DNA of 64,000 bases from Bacillus multifaciens. Lineage in GTDB: Bacteria; Bacillota; Bacilli; Bacillales; Bacillaceae_G. The position numbers were made by a program, and so were the translations under genes. Each line of letters starts with the position of its first letter. The stretch's first letter is position 1. The notes beneath the pieces are model-generated. The model was not told where the DNA came from. It was given only the letters and a program-made list of their open reading frames with translations, and made no database searches. The DNA is taken from NCBI RefSeq assembly GCF_030756675.1, contig NZ_JAVBXD010000006.1, positions 106,576 to 170,575 of the forward strand, read 5' to 3'. This document shows positions 42,482 to 51,303 of the stretch, in pieces.

Positions 42482-43414
42482 ATGAAACATTCATTACTCG
42501 GTGCATTTTGTTTATCGCTTGCTGCAAGCATCTGGGGAGGCATGTACGTTGTTAGTAAATACGTACTAGAGTTTATTCCCCCACTTACGCTTGTTTGGTT
42601 ACGCTTCGTCATCGCTTTTGCGATTTTGTTTATCATTTTAAAAATCACGCAGCGAAAACAGAAAGCAAAGATTCCAATCACGAAAAAGGATTGGTTATTA
42701 TTTGCTTGGATCGGATTTATCGGTTATTTTGTTTCCATTACATTTCAATTCATTGGAACAAAATTATCCGATGCTCATACAGGATCCTTAGTGACATCTG
42801 CAACACCAGCCTTTATGATCATTTTTGCAAGAATAATAGTAAAAGAGCGTATTACCATTCGCAAATTCATTTCCGTACTCCTAGCAACAATAGGTGTTAT
42901 CATCGTTATCGGATGGGATATAAAAGTTGGAACGTATTTCACCGGAACTATCATCTTAGTAGGGGCTGCTATTACGTGGGCATTATTATCGATTTATGTC
43001 AAAATTGCCTCGCAACGTTTTTCATCCTTAATCATTACAACGTATGCAATATTGTTTGCGATTTTGTTTATTACACCTTGTATGATATGGGACTTACAAA
43101 CATACCGCATACAAAACCTTAACGCATTGATAATCTTAGGAGTTTTCTACCTAGGCATCATTTCAACTGCTGGTGCATTTTTTCTGTGGAACAAAGGTAT
43201 GGAGTTAATGGATGCAGGCATTGGCTCACTCTTTTTCTTCTTTCAACCTCTTGTTGGATCATTTCTTGGATGGTTACTACTGGATGAAGAGTTGAAAATT
43301 ACGTTTTTTATTGGAGCTATGCTCATTGTAGTGAGTGTTCTTATTGTTACAATTGATAAAAGAGAGACATCTTCACACAATAAATGTGCAATTCTATATA
43401 CCAATGATAAATAG
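42482..43414 (+). CDS. EamA/DMT family transporter
   Basis: A 310-aa protein with ten membrane segments in two EamA repeats (about 8-140 and 152-290; the second contains LLSIYVKIASQRFSS and the conserved GSLFFFFQPLVGSFLGWLLL end). Members export amino acids or metabolites. Ribosome-binding site GGAGG is ten bases upstream. Gene order lrp-uORF-EamA suggests amino-acid-responsive control at transcription and perhaps translation. It ends in a clear terminator (43419-43453). Confidence 0.9.
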   Translation: MKHSLLGAFCLSLAASIWGGMYVVSKYVLEFIPPLTLVWLRFVIAFAILFIILKITQRKQKAKIPITKKDWLLFAWIGFIGYFVSITFQFIGTKLSDAHTGSLVTSATPAFMIIFARIIVKERITIRKFISVLLATIGVIIVIGWDIKVGTYFTGTIILVGAAITWALLSIYVKIASQRFSSLIITTYAILFAILFITPCMIWDLQTYRIQNLNALIILGVFYLGIISTAGAFFLWNKGMELMDAGIGSLFFFFQPLVGSFLGWLLLDEELKITFFIGAMLIVVSVLIVTIDKRETSSHNKCAILYTNDK

Positions 43415-43418
43415 AGAA

Positions 43419-43453
43419 AACAAGGGTGGTGTAAATGCCATCCTTGTTTTTTT
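43419..43453 (+). terminator. Rho-independent terminator of the lrp-EamA unit
   Basis: The stem AACAAGGgTGG/CCAtCCTTGTT is followed by seven T residues. Confidence 0.88.
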
Positions 43454-43471
43454 CATAGCTTATTTTATTCG

Positions 43472-43930
43472 TTACATCTCTACTGGGCTATAATAGTCTA
43501 ACACATTATTACCTATTCCTACTTCTGAAAAAATAACATGTGTAACTGTTTCAGCAAATTTTGAAACATCATCGATAAACGCTTCTACTTCTTGAAAGCT
43601 TCGAACAGAAATTTTCACTATATAATTAGTAGGCCCTGCTACGCGATAACAAAAAACAGCCCTCGGATAATTTTTCATGTATGCTCTAAACCTTTCACAC
43701 TGTCCATTTTTTGTTTTCACTTCTAATACAGCATGAATGTTAAAACCTAACTTATCATAATTAATTTTTGTCGTATACCCTTCAATAATCCCCTCATCCT
43801 CTAACTTCCGTACTCTTTCAGCCACGGAAGGCGCAGACAAATTAACTTTTTTAGATAGTTCACGAATGGAAAGACGAGAATTTTGATTTAAACATTGTAA
43901 GATTTGCGCATCAATTACATCTATTTTCAT
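43472..43930 (-). CDS. Lrp/AsnC family regulator (second)
   Basis: About 152 aa. The helix-turn-helix reads DAQILQCLNQNSRLSIRELS and KVNLSAPSVAERVRKLEDEG, with a C-terminal RAM domain (about 70-145). Start at ATG 43930, with GAGAGGGAC seven bases upstream. It is convergent with the EamA unit and divergent from the DUF1272 gene. Its sequence differs clearly from the Lrp at 41922, so they are not recent duplicates. Confidence 0.88.
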   Translation of the reverse strand: MKIDVIDAQILQCLNQNSRLSIRELSKKVNLSAPSVAERVRKLEDEGIIEGYTTKINYDKLGFNIHAVLEVKTKNGQCERFRAYMKNYPRAVFCYRVAGPTNYIVKISVRSFQEVEAFIDDVSKFAETVTHVIFSEVGIGNNVLDYYSPVEM

Positions 43931-44068
43931 TTGTAATGTCCCTCTCATAAATTCGTTTTAAACACAAAGAAAAGTCTTAAAATGCATTATTAACAGAAAG
44001 GAAAATAACTCTATCTCATATTATCATATACTTATAAAACTTATTTCACTATGTAAGGAGAAAATCCC

Positions 44069-44242
44069 ATGACACTAGAAATGAAAACGAACTGTCAAAC
44101 TTGTAATACTGCTCTTCAAGGAGATTCAGAAGCATATATATGCGTATATGAATGTACCTTTTGCTCACCTTGTACAGAAAGTACAAATCACGTCTGTCCA
44201 AATTGTGGTGGTGAATTAGTCCGAAGACCGAAAAAGAAATAA
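44069..44242 (+). CDS. DUF1272 small zinc-binding protein
   Basis: A 57-aa protein with four Cys-x2-Cys-type pairs (NCQTCNTAL, CTFCSPCTE, VCPNCGGEL) and the central block AYICVYECTFC, typical of DUF1272, which is predicted to bind zinc. Function unknown. TAAGGAG lies upstream of the ATG. It is divergent from the second Lrp gene and may be its target. A terminator (AAAGCGCAAA/TTTGCGCTTT, 44258-44288) follows. Confidence 0.85.
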   Translation: MTLEMKTNCQTCNTALQGDSEAYICVYECTFCSPCTESTNHVCPNCGGELVRRPKKK

Positions 44243-44257
44243 CGGTTTTACGTATTA

Positions 44258-44292
44258 AAAGCGCAAAGTCTTATAAATTTTGCGCTTTACTT
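44258..44292. terminator. Terminator after the DUF1272 gene
   Basis: A 10-11-bp stem followed by ACTTTTTCTTTT, 15 bp after the stop. Also faces the convergent SGNH gene. Confidence 0.8.
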
Positions 44293-44302
44293 TTTCTTTT
44301 CT

Positions 44303-44884
44303 TCACCACTTAATTTCTTTTATCTTTTCAATGATTACTTCTGCTAAATATTCATATCCATGTACTCCAAAGTGTAGTCCATCCTGTTTTTCATTCTCTA
44401 AAAGAAGCTTATAATTTGGTAGCTGGATGAAAGATGTATACAAATCGAGGAAATCGCTACCAGTTCGAGCTGCTACATCTGAGACAACCTCTGCATATTG
44501 TTTTAAAACAGCATTTGTTCTTGCATATTGCCTTTCCTCATCAATTGGAGCTGGGCTAATTAATAATACTTTGTATGGTGAAATTCGTTCCACAATTTCT
44601 AGTAAATTCCCTCTATATTCTTGTAATGGTATTTGTTTATGAAATGCAGCATCATTCGCACCAAAAAATACAATTACAAAACTAGGTTGATGAGATAATA
44701 CATCTTCTTCAAGTCTTTTAAGTGCATCATTCGTGTTATTACCTGGGATACCCGCATTCAAAATCTCCCATTCAGGGAAAGCGTTTTGCAATCTAGGCGT
44801 TAACCGCAATGCCTTATTCTCAAACATTTCTCCTGCTGTTATACTATCTCCAAAACAAATTAACCTTTTCACATTCTCCACCAA
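44303..44884 (-). CDS. SGNH/GDSL hydrolase
   Basis: A 193-aa esterase-like protein with block I CFGDSITAG (nucleophile Ser, about 12), block II Gly in NAGIPGNNT, block III FFGANDA (Asn) and block V DGLHFGVHGY (Asp and His, about 170-175). All four catalytic blocks are intact. No signal peptide, so probably cytosolic. Substrate unknown. The start is uncertain between TTG 44884 and GTG 44872. Confidence 0.88.
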   Translation of the reverse strand: MVENVKRLICFGDSITAGEMFENKALRLTPRLQNAFPEWEILNAGIPGNNTNDALKRLEEDVLSHQPSFVIVFFGANDAAFHKQIPLQEYRGNLLEIVERISPYKVLLISPAPIDEERQYARTNAVLKQYAEVVSDVAARTGSDFLDLYTSFIQLPNYKLLLENEKQDGLHFGVHGYEYLAEVIIEKIKEIKW

Positions 44885-44918
44885 CCATTTCTATTTATAA
44901 CCTATCTTTGTAATGATA

Positions 44919-45743
44919 TTATTTATGAAGTAACTTTCCTTCAAGTGCCTCAATATACCTCTTCGCTGATTTCTGAACAGCTTCATTTGCACTTCCCTTC
45001 ACAATTCCATGAAACGCATTATACAACCGATTAAACTTCAAGTTGTTTACTTTCTCTGCCATTTCTTTCACTTTCCATGCAGGTAATGGAATGAGATTCG
45101 GATAACTGTACATAAAGCTTACCCATCTTGAATCAGCAACGACTTGAATAATATCTCCAGTTAATAGAACTCCTCTTCCTTCATCCCCACTTTTCCAATG
45201 TAAAACAGAACCACCGCTAAAATGTCCACCTAATCGATACAGCGTAAGTTTCTCAGAAAGTTGTAATGATTCTCCAGACCAAAATATGATACGCTCACTT
45301 GGACGTATTACCCATTCCTTATCATCTTCATGAATGTAAATAGGAACATCAAATCGCTCTGCCCATTCTACTTGTGTAGAATAATAATGCGGGTGTGATA
45401 AAGCAATTCCATGAATTCCCCCTAGTTCATTTATTCTTTCTACAGTCTCTTCATCAATATATGTAACACAATCCCATAACAAATTATATGAATCTGTTTG
45501 AACTAAATAAGCATTTTGACCAATTGCAAACTTCGGTTTTGTTGTGATGCTATATAAATTTTCTTCTTCTTTTACAATCTCATTCTTATACGTTTTGCTT
45601 TGCTGTAGACTGTCTAACGTTGTCCATGTTTGCCCCATCGGATTTACATATTGACGCTCTTCATTACAAATTAGACAGTTTATGGGTGGTTCATCATTAA
45701 GTGGGTATTGTACACCACATGTGATACAAACATAATGATTCAT
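44919..45743 (-). CDS. MBL-fold metallo-hydrolase with N-terminal zinc-binding segment
   Basis: About 274 aa. The first 35 residues contain two Cys pairs (CITCGVQY and NCLICNEE), a rubredoxin- or zinc-ribbon-like unit. The rest is a metallo-beta-lactamase fold: SHPHYYST stands where HxHxDH is usual (the Asp-His pair is replaced), GGHFSGGSVLHW has the next His, and LLTGDIIQV has the metal Asp. The altered first motif makes canonical two-metal catalysis uncertain. Start at ATG 45743 with GGAGAG upstream. Follows the DinB gene by 20 bp, probably one operon. Confidence 0.82.
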   Translation of the reverse strand: MNHYVCITCGVQYPLNDEPPINCLICNEERQYVNPMGQTWTTLDSLQQSKTYKNEIVKEEENLYSITTKPKFAIGQNAYLVQTDSYNLLWDCVTYIDEETVERINELGGIHGIALSHPHYYSTQVEWAERFDVPIYIHEDDKEWVIRPSERIIFWSGESLQLSEKLTLYRLGGHFSGGSVLHWKSGDEGRGVLLTGDIIQVVADSRWVSFMYSYPNLIPLPAWKVKEMAEKVNNLKFNRLYNAFHGIVKGSANEAVQKSAKRYIEALEGKLLHK

Positions 45744-45763
45744 CTTTATTTCTCTCCTTTTCA

Positions 45764-46216
45764 TTAGCTAGAGATATCATAATCAATGTGTAGTCCAGTT
45801 AAGTACACACTTACTATCCCTTGATGTGTACATTCAAAATGAACCAGCCAATTGAAACATTTTTCGATATTAGGATCATTCATTTCTTCCCAAACCACAG
45901 TTCTTTCCCACTCGATTTGCTCCGAAGTCAACAGTTTGTAACCATTTTCTAATTCACTATAATATGCTTTCAACTTATCGAGATTTACAGCCATTTCTGA
46001 ATCCATCCGTTTTTCTCGCCATGATGGCCCTCTTTTATTCACCATCGCACGCAGATAAATTTCACGTGCATCTGCAATATGGCGAAGCACCTCCCCTAAT
46101 GTTTTCATATATTCATATGGCCGAAAAGAAAGATCTTCTGAACTTAAGTGATTCAATAAACCATTAGTAAGATTAGAATAATACTCCCAATATTCAACAA
46201 TTGATGTTTGAGCCAT
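45764..46216 (-). CDS. DinB family protein
   Basis: About 150 aa, four-helix DinB/YfiT fold. Putative metal His residues are in LGEVLRHIADAREIYL (about 45) and in the C-terminal HFECTHQGIVSVYL pair. Family members include bacillithiol transferases and uncharacterised stress proteins. Start at ATG 46216, as AAGGGGG precedes it. Upstream of the MBL gene in the same direction. Confidence 0.82.
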   Translation of the reverse strand: MAQTSIVEYWEYYSNLTNGLLNHLSSEDLSFRPYEYMKTLGEVLRHIADAREIYLRAMVNKRGPSWREKRMDSEMAVNLDKLKAYYSELENGYKLLTSEQIEWERTVVWEEMNDPNIEKCFNWLVHFECTHQGIVSVYLTGLHIDYDISS

Positions 46217-46383
46217 AACCATCCCCCTTGCAAACATTCGTTCTTTTTACAGAATATCACAGGATAAACTTTCGAATCAATATTTTGTTATTATTGGGAA
46301 ATAAATGAATATTTAATTTATTATTTTGTTTGTTATACAAAAATAACATTTATCATAAACTATCTTGTAATACACTACAGAAA

Positions 46384-46397
46384 GAAAGCGCTTAACA
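46384..46397. promoter_or_regulatory. Candidate cre (CcpA) site before brnQ
   Basis: GAAAGCGCTTAACA has the intact AAGCGCTT core of cre sites, with imperfect ends. It lies about 185 bp upstream of brnQ. Weak evidence. Confidence 0.3.
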
Positions 46398-46445
46398 AGT
46401 GAAATTAATTAAATTTTCTATACAATGAAAATGATAGAAAAAATA

Positions 46446-46460
46446 AATTTACGAAAAATT
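46446..46460. promoter_or_regulatory. Candidate CodY box before brnQ
   Basis: AATTTACGAAAAATT matches 12 of 15 positions of the CodY consensus. It stands just before TTGCAT-16 bp-TATTAT (about 46472-46499), a possible promoter. BrnQ genes are classic CodY targets in Bacillus. A second weaker match, AATTTTCTATACAAT, is at about 46412-46426. Confidence 0.5.
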
Positions 46461-46579
46461 CATTTTTGTCTTGCATAATAATTTATTTTTGTTATTATCG
46501 TAGTAATTCGACAAAAATTGACTTTGCAATGTATTTGTTGTACAAAAAATTCAAAATATTTAAATTTGGAGGTTTTTTC

Positions 46580-47947
46580 GTGTCAAAAAATGTGCAAACA
46601 TCACATGTTTTTGTGATTGGGCTTATGCTCTTTGCCCTTTTCTTTGGAGCAGGTAATTTAATTTTCCCTGCTATGTTAGGACAAACAGCAGGAAGTAACG
46701 TATGGGTTGCTACCGCTGGATTTTTAATTACAGGAGTTGGTGTACCACTACTTGGTGTAATAGCATTTGGTGTTTCTGGTAGCGATGACTTACAAGCAAT
46801 GGCAAGTCGCGTACATCCATTGTTTGCGAGTGTATATACATTTATTCTGTATTTAGCAATTGGCCCTCTTTTCGCTTTACCGAGAGCAGGAAGCGTGTCA
46901 TTTGAAATAGGTGTAAAACCATTCGTAGGAGAAAATAGCGGTCATTTACCTTTAATTATTTTCACTATTCTATTTTTCGGCATTACTTGTTTACTCTCTT
47001 TAAATCCAACAAAGATTGTTGATGTTGTCGGAAAGTTTTTAACTCCGATTAAATTATCATTTATCGGTATTTTAGTTGTTACTGCTGTCATTAAGCCAAT
47101 TGGTGAGATTCAAGCACCAACACAAGAATTTGTTACAAACTCTTTCTTCAAAGGCTTTCAGCAAGGCTATTTAACAATGGATACTCTCGCAGCTTTCGTA
47201 TTTGGTATTATCATTATTAATGCCATCAAAGCAAAAGGTGTAAGTGACAAAAAAGTGGTTATCAATGTTTGTATAAAAGCATCGCTTATTGCCGCAGTCG
47301 TATTAATTTCTGTTTACACTGCACTTGCATTTATGGGAGCTTCTAGTGTTTCTAAATTAGGGCATTTAGAAAATGGTGGAGAAGTTTTATCAAAAGTAGC
47401 AAATTACTACTTCGGTTCTTTAGGAAATTTATTATTAGGAATGATGATCACTGTAGCTTGTTTAACGACAAGTGTTGGGCTTACTACAGCATGTTCATCC
47501 TATTTCCATAAAGTATTTCCACAAATCTCATATAAAACATTTGCTGTTATTTTAGCTACTTTCAGCGCTGTTATTGCAAACCTTGGTTTAACAGAGCTGA
47601 TTACCATATCAGTACCTGTATTAACAGCGATTTATCCTTTAGCGATCGTGCTAATTTTCTTAACGTTTTTACACCGATTCTTTAAAGGAAGATCAGAAGT
47701 ATATCAAATGAGTTTGCTGTTCACTTTTATTGTCAGTCTCTTTGATGGACTAAATACTGCAAATCTAAAAGTTGAAGCAATCAATTCTTTATTCTCTCGC
47801 CTATTACCTTTATATGATGCAGGACTCGGATGGATTATGCCTGCACTTATCGGAGCCGTATTAGGCTATGGTATTAGTTTATTACGAGGGAAAAATACTT
47901 CTAGTGTAGATACAACTCATGATCTTGCACGTAAAAAAACCTCCTAA
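46580..47947 (+). CDS. brnQ: Branched-chain amino acid transport protein BrnQ
   Basis: About 455 aa with 12 membrane segments. The N-terminal FVIGLMLFALFFGAGNLIFP motif is diagnostic for the LIVCS/BrnQ family, which imports Leu, Ile and Val with Na+ or H+. GTG start at 46580 with GGAGG seven bases upstream; the open frame extends to 46466 without support. Upstream CodY-like sequences suggest repression in rich medium. Ends in a strong terminator (47936-47971). Confidence 0.93.
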   Translation: MSKNVQTSHVFVIGLMLFALFFGAGNLIFPAMLGQTAGSNVWVATAGFLITGVGVPLLGVIAFGVSGSDDLQAMASRVHPLFASVYTFILYLAIGPLFALPRAGSVSFEIGVKPFVGENSGHLPLIIFTILFFGITCLLSLNPTKIVDVVGKFLTPIKLSFIGILVVTAVIKPIGEIQAPTQEFVTNSFFKGFQQGYLTMDTLAAFVFGIIIINAIKAKGVSDKKVVINVCIKASLIAAVVLISVYTALAFMGASSVSKLGHLENGGEVLSKVANYYFGSLGNLLLGMMITVACLTTSVGLTTACSSYFHKVFPQISYKTFAVILATFSAVIANLGLTELITISVPVLTAIYPLAIVLIFLTFLHRFFKGRSEVYQMSLLFTFIVSLFDGLNTANLKVEAINSLFSRLLPLYDAGLGWIMPALIGAVLGYGISLLRGKNTSSVDTTHDLARKKTS

Positions 47948-47972
47948 ACTGAACAAGTTTAGGAGGTTTTTC
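47936..47972. terminator. Bidirectional terminator after brnQ
   Basis: The 15-bp stem AAAACCTCCTAAACT with its complement, loop of 5, followed by T residues. It also serves the convergent DUF4129 gene. Confidence 0.88.
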
Positions 47973-47976
47973 ATTT

Positions 47977-48681
47977 TCAATTTTCTTCTGTCCACTTTTT
48001 CACTTTCTCTACCTCTTCACTTGAAACATCACGATTTCCGTAGCGTACATCTTCGTAGATTGAAACAATATCTTTACTTTTCCGTACACGAAATAGCCAT
48101 TGTTGAATGGTTTCAAAAGCACGTCGGTGTTCATTTTGTGGTAATGTTCGCTCCCACTGTACAACAGCGGCTCTAATTTTATTTTCTGGTAAAGAAGAGA
48201 AAGTTTGCTGAATTGTAGCCTCCTCACCTTGCGGCTCACTACTCATCTTTACAATTTCCGCTTCACTTTCTCCTCTCTTTCTCTTCAAACGATATAATAC
48301 AATTATAACAATTACGATTGTCATAACTGAAAGAATGAGGAACAATTGCTGATTAGGGAAGGATTTACTGTTAGCAGGAGATACTACTCTTCTTTTTTCC
48401 ACTTCACTATTATCTTGTTCCATCAACGCCCCTTCGCCTTTTTTGCTATTTGCTAGTGTTTGTTTCCGTTTTCCTTTTTCAGGAGGAATCATTTCTTCTT
48501 TCTTCTTATGTGTTTCAGGAACCTCCCATCCATCCGTAAGCGGCCACTCTTGTTTCAACAATCCTTTCAAAATCGTTTGCGTATAAAGTGCCCCGCTTGA
48601 TATAAACATAGCAAGTAATAAACAAATACTAACTAATAGTATCTGAAATACAAAACGCTTTCGTTTATATATCATATTCAT
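47977..48681 (-). CDS. DUF4129 membrane protein
   Basis: About 234 aa. A membrane segment near the N-terminus (about 10-32), an extracytoplasmic Lys/Glu/Gly-rich segment, a second membrane segment (about 115-135; FLILSVMTIVIVIIVLYRLK) and a cytoplasmic C-terminal DUF4129 domain (about 165-234; AAVVQWERTLPQNEHRRAFE, TIQQWLFRVRKS). Start near 48681 with GGGAGG upstream. The domain is normally fused to, or next to, a membrane transglutaminase, which is missing here. Last gene of the MoxR-DUF58-DUF4129 cluster. Confidence 0.75.
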   Translation of the reverse strand: MNMIYKRKRFVFQILLVSICLLLAMFISSGALYTQTILKGLLKQEWPLTDGWEVPETHKKKEEMIPPEKGKRKQTLANSKKGEGALMEQDNSEVEKRRVVSPANSKSFPNQQLFLILSVMTIVIVIIVLYRLKRKRGESEAEIVKMSSEPQGEEATIQQTFSSLPENKIRAAVVQWERTLPQNEHRRAFETIQQWLFRVRKSKDIVSIYEDVRYGNRDVSSEEVEKVKKWTEEN

Positions 48682-48732
48682 GTGTCCTCCCGGTTCTATA
48701 ACCGTAAAAACTTTTGATTTCCCCACGCTATT

Positions 48733-49833
48733 TTATTTCACCACTTGCAGCCATCTTCCATGTTTTTCAGGTGGATTCCCAATTATAATCGGAATCGCTC
48801 CAGCTTCTTGCTGGCGAAAACCTGTTTGATAAAAAAAGGAAGAAGATAACGGAACATCTCGATCTGTTAAGGACGATAATAATTGTAATGTTTTGTGCAA
48901 TTGTTTTCGGTATTTACCAGACGTTATATGGACAATTCCGTTTTCGCACATACTATTCACCCATAGTTCAAATGAACAATCTTGCGCTATTAGTTCCCGG
49001 CAAACACCCGCTGTTACTTCGATTAAATACTCTATATCAGTACGCAATGTATAGCCCGTTGAACCTAATACATTTAAATAAACCGCATACCGATCACCTT
49101 GCGTATATTCATACTTTTTTGCACTTAATACACCTGTTTTTGCAGTTGCTCCCCAATGGATAGCACGAAATGATTCCTGTTCATATGCCTTTACGCCAAT
49201 AATCTTCGTTTCATCATAAAGAGGCGAAACAGCTGCAGTTCGAAATCCGTGTTTCCAGCTGTTTGTTTCCGGAATATTTACTTTGACAATGCGAGGATAA
49301 ATACGAAAACACGGCATTTGTTGTTTCCGGATCGGGATGTGAATTGTAATGAGATGAAATGGATCAGACAAAATGATTTCAGCTTCTTGCCAGCTATGTA
49401 GTCCTCTTTGCTGCGCTGATACATGTAATTCTATGTCTAACGTTTCCTGCTTTTTCAGCTGCAAAGGAATACGATACGAATGAACAGATTGCTCTAATTC
49501 TCCTTCTGACCATACCCATTTCATCTGTTCATCTGAGCGAAAACGAAAAGCAACTTCAAAAATCGGCAGTTTTGTTGGATTTACAATGCGTACACGGCAA
49601 TGTCCAGTCTCATCGATAAAAAGGCGTTCGTGTTGTTGTGTTATTTCACAATATATTTGTGAAGCCTTCCGAACATACCAATGAGCAAAACTAACCATAA
49701 GCAAATAGAAGAATGCAAGTACAAACAGTAAGAAATTTTGCACAAATAGCCACATGAGTATGGTAATAAAAGCGACTATCCCTGCAACATACGTTTCCAC
49801 AAACGGACGTTTAATTGTTAATTTCTCTTTCAT
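48733..49833 (-). CDS. DUF58 domain protein
   Basis: A 366-aa protein with two N-terminal membrane segments (about 14-50), a beta-rich middle (about 60-190) and the DUF58 hallmark KAYEQESFRAIHWGATAKTG (about 222-241), followed by a von Willebrand A-like region. DUF58 proteins work with MoxR ATPases, possibly as chaperone partners in cell-envelope assembly. Overlaps the MoxR gene by 4 bp (ATGA), so translation is coupled. Confidence 0.88.
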   Translation of the reverse strand: MKEKLTIKRPFVETYVAGIVAFITILMWLFVQNFLLFVLAFFYLLMVSFAHWYVRKASQIYCEITQQHERLFIDETGHCRVRIVNPTKLPIFEVAFRFRSDEQMKWVWSEGELEQSVHSYRIPLQLKKQETLDIELHVSAQQRGLHSWQEAEIILSDPFHLITIHIPIRKQQMPCFRIYPRIVKVNIPETNSWKHGFRTAAVSPLYDETKIIGVKAYEQESFRAIHWGATAKTGVLSAKKYEYTQGDRYAVYLNVLGSTGYTLRTDIEYLIEVTAGVCRELIAQDCSFELWVNSMCENGIVHITSGKYRKQLHKTLQLLSSLTDRDVPLSSSFFYQTGFRQQEAGAIPIIIGNPPEKHGRWLQVVK

Positions 49834-50759
49834 ACATTCTCCACTGGAACAGCTACTTGCTCCAAAATCTCTTTCATTACATGTGCTTTCGTTGTTTTCA
49901 TATCTCCTTCAATGCTAAGAGTTAATCGGTGAGCACATACTGGCTCTGCTAAAGTATAAAAATCATCTGGTGTACAAAATTCTCTTCCCTTTAATAGTGC
50001 CCGGGCCTGTGCTGCTTTCATGAAAGCTAATGAACCACGCGGACTTACTCCGATTTCAACGAGTTCATGCTGACGTGTCTTTTCCACAATATCTAATAAG
50101 TAATCTTCCACTTCTTCATGAATTTCAACCTGCTTCGCTTGTTCTTGCAAAGATAAAATATCTTCAAGAGACACAACACTTTGTAAGCTGCGCATCGGGT
50201 CTTGCTGGCGGAAACGACGTAACATCTCCTTTTCATGTACTCGATTTGGGTACCCTTGCCTGATCGTTAATAAAAAACGATCTAACTGCGCATCCGGAAG
50301 TGGAAAAGTACCGGCAGACTCTAATGGATTTTGCGTAGCAAGTACAATAAACGGCTGCGGCAACACATGGGTTTCTCCGGCAATGGTAACTGTACGCTCC
50401 TCCATTACTTCTAATAGAGCTGACTGTGTACGCGGAACAGCGCGATTAATTTCATCGACTAGCACGATATTCGCAAAAATCGGGCCCATCCTTGTTTTAA
50501 AGTCCGATTCTTTCATGTCGAAATACTCTAAGCCTACTACATCTCCCGGCAATGTATCTGATGTAAATTGTACTCGTTGAAATTTGCCATCTATACTTTT
50601 CGCAAGGCTTTTTGCTAATGATGTCTTCCCCGTTCCTGGAACATCTTCTAATAAAACATGTCCATTTGCTACTAACGCAATCATCGCTAAATCAATAACC
50701 TCTTCTTTTCCTACGATTACTTGCGAGACATTCCCTCGAATTCTTTCTAAAATTGACAT
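49830..50759 (-). CDS. MoxR family AAA+ ATPase
   Basis: A 309-aa protein with Walker A GTGKTS (about 42-47), Walker B IVLVDEINRAVPRTQSAL (about 105-122), sensor 1 FIVLATQNPLES and a C-terminal lid domain with sensor 2 (ISPRGS-type VSPRGSLAF, about 240). MoxR proteins are molecular chaperone ATPases. First gene of the cluster; AAAGGAGG precedes the ATG. Partners DUF58 and DUF4129 follow. Confidence 0.93.
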   Translation of the reverse strand: MSILERIRGNVSQVIVGKEEVIDLAMIALVANGHVLLEDVPGTGKTSLAKSLAKSIDGKFQRVQFTSDTLPGDVVGLEYFDMKESDFKTRMGPIFANIVLVDEINRAVPRTQSALLEVMEERTVTIAGETHVLPQPFIVLATQNPLESAGTFPLPDAQLDRFLLTIRQGYPNRVHEKEMLRRFRQQDPMRSLQSVVSLEDILSLQEQAKQVEIHEEVEDYLLDIVEKTRQHELVEIGVSPRGSLAFMKAAQARALLKGREFCTPDDFYTLAEPVCAHRLTLSIEGDMKTTKAHVMKEILEQVAVPVENV

Positions 50760-50967
50760 ACTCTTCTCATCCTCCTTTTTTATTTTTTGTTTTTTCTGAT
50801 ATTTATTTGTAGTATATCAGAATTCATATATTTACCGTTTATTTTTTGAGACTTTTTGTAAATAAAAGTTTTTTTTTACATATAATACTTGTAAAAAAAT
50901 ACATGTTGTAAACCCTAATCAAAAACGAAAGTTCTAAAAAAATTCACAATTTATCCCAAAAAAAGAT

Positions 50968-50996
50968 TTGCAAAAATAATTTAAATACTGTATATT
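50968..50996 (+). promoter_or_regulatory. Sigma-A promoter of thrS
   Basis: TTGCAA, 17 bp, TATATT. It lies about 35 bp before the first T-box unit, in the AT-rich gap after the divergent MoxR gene. Confidence 0.75.
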
Positions 50997-51030
50997 ATGA
51001 ATCAACATACTAATGCTATAAAAAAGCAAC

Positions 51031-51274
51031 GAAAAGGACACGAGATATTCTTACGGTTTTACAGAGAAGGAAGAGTTGCTGAGATCTTCCTAAACGCAGA
51101 AGAATATACTTACCACCTTGGAGCTGTATTGGGGAATTATAGTATCCAATACCGTAGACGCTACGTTACAGCGCACGGAGCCATCGACACTTTTTTTAGT
51201 ACGATGGGAATCTGGGTGGAACCACGGGTATTAACGCACTCGTCCCTGTTTTAGGGATGAGTGCGTTTTTTATT
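51031..51274 (+). promoter_or_regulatory. T-box leader 1 of thrS
   Basis: Contains the T-box core GGGTGGAACCACGG (about 51215-51228) and a terminator AACGCACTCgTCCCT..AGGGAtGAGTGCGTT followed by T residues (51233-51272). ACC triplets at 51112-51117 are candidate Thr specifiers. It senses uncharged tRNA(Thr). A second, nearly identical unit follows. A 79-codon frame across it is not a gene. Confidence 0.93.
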
Positions 51275-51303
51275 TTTCTCAATTCCATATAATAATTAGC
51301 TAT

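Noticed and set aside
50997-51254. 85-codon ORF over the first thrS T-box
   Set aside because: The frame lies wholly within the structured leader, lacks a ribosome-binding site, and the equivalent region of the second T-box is not open in the same way.
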